A program made the position numbers and the translations under genes. This document shows positions 59,288 through 64,000 of a DNA stretch of 64,000 bases, piece after piece. The stretch is from Singulisphaera sp. GP187. Its GTDB lineage: Bacteria > Planctomycetota > Planctomycetia > Isosphaerales > Isosphaeraceae. How positions within the stretch are numbered: position 1 is the first letter of the stretch; the number at the start of each line of letters is the position of its first letter. Below the pieces are notes generated by a model, which did not search any database, was not told the DNA's origin, and saw only the letters and a list, made by a program, of their open reading frames with translations. The stretch spans positions 310,001 to 374,000 of the forward strand of contig NZ_FSRB01000001.1 of the NCBI RefSeq assembly GCF_900129635.1, given 5' to 3'.

Positions 59288-61090
59288 ATGGCGACAGTCG
59301 TCACTCCCGAAAAAGATGTTCACGCTTCGACCGGCCATCTTGTGGATATGTCGTGGGACCCGATCACCCGGATCGTGGGCAGTCTGGGGATTTACACCAA
59401 GATCGACTTCATCAACCACCGGGTCGCCGAGTGCTACAGCACGTCGTCGATCTTCCGCGGCTACAGCATCTTCATGAGGGGCAAGGATCCGCGCGACGCC
59501 CACTTCATCACCAGCCGGATCTGCGGGATCTGTGGCGACAACCACGCGACCTGCGCCTGCTACGCCCAGAACATGGCCTTCGGCATCCGCCCCCCCAAGA
59601 TGGCCGAGTGCATCGTCAACCTCGGCGAAGCGGCCGAATATATGTTCGACCACAATATTTTCCAGGATAACCTGGTCGGCGTCGACTTCTGCGAGACCAT
59701 GGTCAAGGAGACCAACCCGGGGGTCCTGGACCTGGCCGAGCGGACCGAGTCGCCGCATGCCGACCTCCACGGCTTCCGCACGATCGCCGACATCATGCGG
59801 GCGCTCAACCCGTTCACCGGGTCGTTCTACCTCGAAGCCCTCCAGATGAGCCGACTGACTCGCGAGATGTTCTGCCTGATGGAAGGGCGCCACGTCCACC
59901 CCTCGACCCTTTACCCCGGCGGCGTCGGCACCGTCCCCACGGTTCAACTCTTCACCGACTACATCGTCCGGCTGATGAAGTATGTCGAGTTCATGAAGAA
60001 GGTCGTTCCGCTGCACGACGACCTGTTCGACTTCTTCTACCAAGCACTTCCCGGTTATGAAGAAGTGGGGCGGCGCCGTGTGCTTCTGGGCTGTTGGGGC
60101 TCGTTCCAGAACCCGGACGTGTGCGACTATACGTATAAGAACATGACGGAGTGGGGGCGGGCGATGTACGTCACCCCCGGTGTGATCGTCGACGGCAAGC
60201 TTGTGACGACCGACCTGGTCGAGATCAACCTCGGCCTCCGGATCCTCCTGGGCAGCTCGTACTACGACGACTGGCAAGGGGGCGAGATGTTCGTCAAGAA
60301 CGACCCCCTGGGCAACCCGGTCGACCCCCGCCACCCGTGGAACCAGACGACCAACCCGAAGCCGCAGAAGCGCGACTTCAAGGATAAGTACACCTGGGTG
60401 ATGTCGCCGCGTTGGTATGATGCGCGGACCAAGGACTACCTGGCCCTCGACACAGGGGGCGGCCCGCTCGCCCGCTTCTGGGCCACTGCGCTCGCTGGTC
60501 TCGTCGACATCGGCTACATCAAGGCGACTGGCCAGAGCGTCAAGATCTACCTTCCCAAGACCGCCACAAAGCCCGAGGTCGAGTTCGAATGGAAGATCCC
60601 CAAGTGGAGCAACGCCATCGAACGCGACCGCGCCCGGACTTATTTTCAGGCCTATGCGGCCGCGGCGGCTCTCTACTTCGCCGAGCAGGCGCTCAAGGAG
60701 CTGCACGCCGGTCGGACCAAGACCTGGACCGATTTCACCGTGCCCAAAGAGGCGATCGGCTGTGGGTTCCATGAGGCGGTGCGCGGAGTCCTCTCGCATC
60801 ACGTCGTGATCCGCGGCGGCAAGATCGCCAACTATCACCCCTATCCCCCGACCCCCTGGAACGCGAGCCCGCGCGATAGCTTCGGTACGCCCGGTCCCTA
60901 TGAGGACGCCGTCCAGAACACGCCGATCTTCGAGGAGAACGGCCCCGACAAGTTCAAAGGGATCGACATCATGCGAGCGGTCCGCAGCTTTGACCCCTGC
61001 CTGCCGTGTGGCGTCCACATGTTCATGGGCAACGGCAAGGTCCTCCAAGTCAGCCACTCCCCCATGTTCGGTGCCCATCGACCGGAGTGA
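59288..61090 (+). CDS. hhyL: Group 1h [NiFe] hydrogenase large subunit
   Basis: 600 residues, from the ATG at 59288 with AGAAAGGAG upstream; a much longer in-frame reading crosses the small-subunit gene and is rejected. The Ni-Fe site ligands are in SRICGICGDNH (Cys79, Cys82) and FDPCLPCGVH (Cys571, Cys574). The flanking sequences TRIVGSLGIYTKIDFINHRV, MAFGIRPPKMAECIVNLGEA and EGRHVHPSTLYPGGVGTVPT also fit this subgroup. It binds H2 and passes electrons to the small subunit. The 23 residues after His577 would be the C-terminal segment cut by an endopeptidase, which is not encoded here. Confidence 0.95.
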   Translation: MATVVTPEKDVHASTGHLVDMSWDPITRIVGSLGIYTKIDFINHRVAECYSTSSIFRGYSIFMRGKDPRDAHFITSRICGICGDNHATCACYAQNMAFGIRPPKMAECIVNLGEAAEYMFDHNIFQDNLVGVDFCETMVKETNPGVLDLAERTESPHADLHGFRTIADIMRALNPFTGSFYLEALQMSRLTREMFCLMEGRHVHPSTLYPGGVGTVPTVQLFTDYIVRLMKYVEFMKKVVPLHDDLFDFFYQALPGYEEVGRRRVLLGCWGSFQNPDVCDYTYKNMTEWGRAMYVTPGVIVDGKLVTTDLVEINLGLRILLGSSYYDDWQGGEMFVKNDPLGNPVDPRHPWNQTTNPKPQKRDFKDKYTWVMSPRWYDARTKDYLALDTGGGPLARFWATALAGLVDIGYIKATGQSVKIYLPKTATKPEVEFEWKIPKWSNAIERDRARTYFQAYAAAAALYFAEQALKELHAGRTKTWTDFTVPKEAIGCGFHEAVRGVLSHHVVIRGGKIANYHPYPPTPWNASPRDSFGTPGPYEDAVQNTPIFEENGPDKFKGIDIMRAVRSFDPCLPCGVHMFMGNGKVLQVSHSPMFGAHRPE

Positions 61091-61096
61091 CCACCC

Positions 61097-61678
61097 GTGA
61101 ATGCGCCCGACAACGACTTCCGCGGCCGGATCGGCCGGATTGAAACCCTGATCGATGAGATCGAGTGTTTCGCCGACCCGGTCGCGCAGGAGCAAGCCCG
61201 CGAGATCGTCCAGGCCCTCCTCGAATTCCATGGCGCGGCCCTGGCGAACCTCGTCGGACATATCACCGCGGCCGGCCCACCGGGCCGCGCGATCATGGAG
61301 CAAGTCGCGCAGGATGAACTGGCTGCAAACCTGCTCCTGCTCCATGGCCTTCACCCCCACGACCTCGACGTGAGGGTGGCCCAAGCACTCAACCAGGTCC
61401 GCCCTCAACTCCAGACGCACGGAGGTGACGTCGAGTTGCTCGGCATTGACGGCAACGTGGTTCGACTCCGGATGCAGGGGAGCTGTCATGGCTGTCCCTC
61501 GTCGGCGGCCACCCTGAGGCAGACGATCGAGTCGGCGATCTTCGGGGCTGCGCCTGACGTTGCTTCCATCGAGGTCGAAGGGGTCGTCGAGCCGGCGAAC
61601 CTTTCTTCACTGCTCCCGATCGTGACGCTGGAACCGGCTTTGGCCGGTGGCAATGGGCAACATGAAAACAGGCCTTGA
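61097..61678 (+). CDS. NifU-like (C-terminal NifU domain) protein of the hydrogenase operon
   Basis: 193 residues from a GTG at 61097, seven bases after the large-subunit stop. Residues ~10-85 are a helical leader (RIGRIETLIDEIECFADPVA, QEQAREIVQALLEFHGAALA). Residues ~95-165 are a NifU C-terminal domain with the CxxC in MQGSCHGCPSSAATLRQTIE (Cys130, Cys133) that carries a transient Fe-S cluster. Operons of group 1h hydrogenases commonly include such a gene; it probably supplies or repairs the Fe-S clusters of the small subunit. The function here is inferred from family and context. Confidence 0.85.
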   Translation: MNAPDNDFRGRIGRIETLIDEIECFADPVAQEQAREIVQALLEFHGAALANLVGHITAAGPPGRAIMEQVAQDELAANLLLLHGLHPHDLDVRVAQALNQVRPQLQTHGGDVELLGIDGNVVRLRMQGSCHGCPSSAATLRQTIESAIFGAAPDVASIEVEGVVEPANLSSLLPIVTLEPALAGGNGQHENRP

Positions 61679-61723
61679 GACGAGGTTCCGGGGGGACGTT
61701 CCCGACTCTGGAGAGGAGCCGTG

Positions 61724-62374
61724 ATGTTATCGGACTCGCCGGCGGAACCACAACCGTGGGCCATGCTCCGTCAATTCGTGCGGGGCCGGCCACCCGTCGA
61801 ACGCTGCGAACTTTGCGGCCTCGGGCTGGCGGCCGAGCATCCGCACCTGTGGGAATCGGCCACCCGACAACTCCATTGTTGCTGCGACGCGTGCTCGATC
61901 CTGTTCAGTGGCCAGCGGCCGGATGCACGCTACCGCCGAGTCCCCGCGCGTGTCGAGTTGCTCACGGACTTTCATCTGAGTGATGAGCAATGGGAAGATC
62001 TGCATCTGCCGATCAACCTCGCCTTTTTCGTTCGATGCACCGCGGCGGGTCGTGTGCTCGCTTATTTCCCGAGCCCGGCGGGGGCCACCGAGTCGCTCCT
62101 GTCATTGGAAACGTGGGACCAACTGGTCAGGGAGAACTCGGTTCTTGAGACGATGGAGCCGGATGTCGAGGCCCTTCTCGTCAACCGGCTGGGAGAGTTG
62201 AACGAGTCTTATTATGTGTCGATCGACGAGTGTTATAAACTGGTCGGCCTGATCCGTACGCACTGGCGGGGTCTGTCAGGGGGGACAACGGTCTGGGCGG
62301 AGATCGGTACGTTCTTTGCAGGACTCAAGCGGCGGTCTCGGCCGTCGGGGGACACGCCACCATGCCGGACCTGA
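61724..62374 (+). CDS. DUF5947 family protein of the hydrogenase operon
   Basis: 216 residues from the ATG at 61724 (GGAGAGGAG upstream). N-terminal zinc- or iron-binding Cys cluster: ERCELCGLGL (Cys28, Cys31), then RQLHCCCDACSILFSGQ. The rest includes RVPARVELLTDFHLSDEQWE, LAFFVRCTAAGRVLAYFPSP, LVNRLGELNESYYVSIDECY and ends near GTTVWAEIGTFFAGLKRRSR. DUF5947 proteins are found with group 1h hydrogenase genes; a rubredoxin-like electron-transfer or assembly role has been suggested by such context but is not shown by the sequence. It overlaps the next gene by 13 bp. Confidence 0.8.
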   Translation: MLSDSPAEPQPWAMLRQFVRGRPPVERCELCGLGLAAEHPHLWESATRQLHCCCDACSILFSGQRPDARYRRVPARVELLTDFHLSDEQWEDLHLPINLAFFVRCTAAGRVLAYFPSPAGATESLLSLETWDQLVRENSVLETMEPDVEALLVNRLGELNESYYVSIDECYKLVGLIRTHWRGLSGGTTVWAEIGTFFAGLKRRSRPSGDTPPCRT

Positions 62375-63021
62375 ACTTTGCGGTCGAGGGGGCCGCGCCG
62401 ATCCCGTTCTCCGCCGCGCCGCAACTGAACTTCCGGCTCCGGATCACCGACTCGGCCGGAGCCGGGGCACTGCCGATCCCGGCCGTGGCCCTGCGGTGCC
62501 AGATCCGGATCGAGCCGACTCGGCGGCGGTACGCCTCGGCGGAGCAGGACCGCCTGCTCGACCTCTTTGGCGAGCCGTCACGCTGGGGTCAGACGCTCCG
62601 GAGCCTACTCTGGACCCACACGAGCCTGAGCGTGCCGCCGTTCACCGGCCAGACCGTCGTCGATCTCCCCGTGCCTTGTACGTATGACTTCAACGTCGCG
62701 TCCACCAAGTATTTTTATGCACTGGAGGATGGAGAAGTCTCGCTTACTCTGCTGTTCAGTGGCACCATCTTCTACGCCGAGGATGAAAGTGGGGCGTTGC
62801 AAGTCAGCCCGATCTCCTGGGAGAAAGAGACGGACTATCGACTCCCGGTCCCGGTTTGGAAGGCGATGATGGAGCTCTATTACCCCAACAGCGCCTGGCT
62901 CTGTTTACGGCAGGATGTGTTCGATCAACTCTATCTGTACAAGAGCCGGCTGGGATTGCCGACCTGGGAAGAGGCGCTGGAACGGCTCCTGGACACGTGC
63001 CGCGAGCGAGTTGAACCATGA
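62362..63021 (+). CDS. DUF6084 family protein of the hydrogenase operon
   Basis: 219 residues starting MPDLNFAVEGAAPIPFSAAP. It is beta-rich, without Cys-cluster motifs: PQLNFRLRITDSAGAGALPI, ALRCQIRIEPTRRRYASAEQ, LDLFGEPSRWGQTLRSLLWT, GQTVVDLPVPCTYDFNVAST, GEVSLTLLFSGTIFYAEDES. DUF6084 is another member of the group 1h gene set; its role is unknown. It overlaps the DUF5947 gene by 13 bp and the next gene by four bases, so it is translationally coupled to both. Confidence 0.8.
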   Translation: MPDLNFAVEGAAPIPFSAAPQLNFRLRITDSAGAGALPIPAVALRCQIRIEPTRRRYASAEQDRLLDLFGEPSRWGQTLRSLLWTHTSLSVPPFTGQTVVDLPVPCTYDFNVASTKYFYALEDGEVSLTLLFSGTIFYAEDESGALQVSPISWEKETDYRLPVPVWKAMMELYYPNSAWLCLRQDVFDQLYLYKSRLGLPTWEEALERLLDTCRERVEP

Positions 63022-64000
63022 ATCAATGCCTGGTCGACCGCCTGGTCAACGCCCTCCTTTATGAGGGCTACCTGTTGTATCCTTACCGCCCGTCGGTGAA
63101 AAACCGCCAGCGCTGGTCGTTCGGCGGCCTCTATCCGCCGTCGTACACGGCGGACCGACCTGGGGCCGACGCTTCCACCATGCAGACGCAATGCCTTGTG
63201 CGAGGATCCCCAAGTACCCTTTTGACCGTTTCCGTCCGATTCCTCCATCTCGTCACGCGTCGGGTCGGCGTGCTTGACACTCCCCTGGCCGACGCACCGA
63301 TCGATGCGTCGACGCCGGTCCGCTTCGTCGAATCGCTCCAGGTCGGCGACTCCGTGGTTCACTCCTGGCAAGAGGCCGTCGAACGGGAGATCGGTCGGGA
63401 CGACTCCGACCTGGGTGAGCTCGCCGCCCATCCCCGGCGCATCGAATTCCAGTTCGGCCCCGGAGCGGAACGCGAGCCGGTGCGCGACGCCACCGGGAAG
63501 ATCGTCGGGCTTGTCGAGCGTCAGCAACGCCGCGTTGAGGGGATCGTCGAACTCTCGGCCGAGGCCGTGGGCAATCGGCTCTACCGGATCACGGTCCGGA
63601 TCGAGAATCAGACCGCTTTCGAAGCGGCGTCCGACGACCGTGACGAGGTTCTCCTGAACAGCCTGGTTTCAACGCATACGTCACTGGGCGTCCGAGACGG
63701 TGAGTTCATCTCCTTGCTCGACCCTCCCGAACCGCTGCGTGCGTTGACGGCGGCCTGCCGGAACGAAGGGACCTGGCCGGTGCTCGTCGGGGCCGAGGGG
63801 GAAGTCGACACGATGCTCTCCTCGCCGATCATTCTTTACGACTATCCTGAAATTGCCCCGGAAAGTCCCGGCGACCTGTTTGACGCGACCGAGATCGACG
63901 AAATCCTCACGCTCCGGATCATGACGCTCAGCGACGAGGAGAAGCGAGCGATGGGCGAGCTCGACGACCGTGGCCGCGCCTTGCTGGAACGGACCGAGTC
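63018..64000 (+). CDS. Hydrogenase-operon hypothetical protein, partial (runs off window)
   Basis: At least 327 residues from the ATG at 63018 (ATGA overlap with the preceding gene). It begins MNQCLVDRLVNALLYEGYLL YPYRPSVKNR and continues with RFLHLVTRRVGVLD, RIEFQFGPGAEREPVRDATG, EGIVELSAEAVGNRLYRITV, then SSPIILYDYPEIAPESPGDL and ILTLRIMTLSDEEKRAMGEL. It has no recognised enzyme motif in the visible part. Proteins of this kind sit at this place in group 1h operons. The C-terminus and any further genes are outside the window. Confidence 0.78.
   Translation, partial: MNQCLVDRLVNALLYEGYLLYPYRPSVKNRQRWSFGGLYPPSYTADRPGADASTMQTQCLVRGSPSTLLTVSVRFLHLVTRRVGVLDTPLADAPIDASTPVRFVESLQVGDSVVHSWQEAVEREIGRDDSDLGELAAHPRRIEFQFGPGAEREPVRDATGKIVGLVERQQRRVEGIVELSAEAVGNRLYRITVRIENQTAFEAASDDRDEVLLNSLVSTHTSLGVRDGEFISLLDPPEPLRALTAACRNEGTWPVLVGAEGEVDTMLSSPIILYDYPEIAPESPGDLFDATEIDEILTLRIMTLSDEEKRAMGELDDRGRALLERTE

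Noticed and set aside
58571..61090. 839-residue reading of the hydrogenase large subunit
   Set aside because: The first ~240 residues are an out-of-frame reading of the small-subunit gene; the true start at 59288 has a strong ribosome-binding site.
59237..61489. 750-residue minus-strand open frame
   Set aside because: Exact antisense of the hydrogenase large subunit, whose catalytic motifs are unmistakable.
1..64000. tRNA, rRNA, CRISPR arrays, insertion sequences
   Set aside because: Intergenic regions were scanned for T-loop-like motifs, regularly spaced direct repeats and transposase motifs; none was convincing.

Overview
The window looks like a chromosomal segment of a GC-rich planctomycete, most likely of the Isosphaeraceae or a close relative. 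The evidence is the DUF1800/DUF1501 pair, very large ECF sigma factors fused to a membrane anchor and carboxypeptidase-regulatory-like domains, long GFTLIELL pseudopilin-type proteins, Tat signals on small hypothetical proteins, and short hairpin repeats scattered between genes. No rRNA, tRNA, CRISPR array or insertion sequence was recognised.

Layout. (1) 1-8.3 kb, minus strand: two tandem paralogous sigma/membrane/exported-domain fusions, then a DUF1800 and a truncated DUF1501 gene. Both fusion genes carry the same two-box promoter-like motif with identical spacing. (2) 8.8-19.3 kb: housekeeping and small genes, namely an HU-family protein, clpX, several small Cys-containing or hypothetical proteins, an exported PHP-domain phosphoesterase-like protein, a tiny Tat-exported protein and a Tat-exported polysaccharide pyruvyl transferase-like protein. 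(3) 20.0-23.9 kb: two tandem, very long pseudopilin-like proteins. (4) 23.9-46.7 kb, minus strand: a compact HK97-type phage structural cassette read right to left. It runs from small DNA-binding and membrane proteins and a papain-like peptidase through terminase, portal, prohead protease and capsid to connectors, tail genes and Cys-rich tail-tip/fibre proteins. No integrase, repressor, replication gene or obvious lysozyme is visible, and host-type repeats sit between terminase and portal, so it may be a decayed prophage or a domesticated particle. (5) 47.1-49.1 kb: a GT1-type glycosyltransferase and a small hypothetical gene. (6) 49.5-64.0 kb, plus strand: fdhD, an FdhF/YdeP-family molybdopterin oxidoreductase, hypF (interrupted by a one-base frameshift), hypC, hypD, hypE, then the small and large subunits of a group 1h ('actinobacterial-type', high-affinity) [NiFe] hydrogenase, followed by NifU-like, DUF5947 and DUF6084 accessory genes and a partial gene that runs off the end.

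How the genes work together. HypF makes the thiocarbamate on the C-terminal Cys of HypE, and HypC/HypD assemble the Fe(CN)2CO unit for the large subunit. The hydrogenase then feeds electrons from low-level H2 into respiration. HypA, HypB and a hydrogenase endopeptidase are not in the window. FdhD and the YdeP-type enzyme form a separate molybdenum-enzyme pair immediately upstream. In the phage cassette, many genes overlap by ATGA or GTGA, so it is probably translated as a coupled operon.
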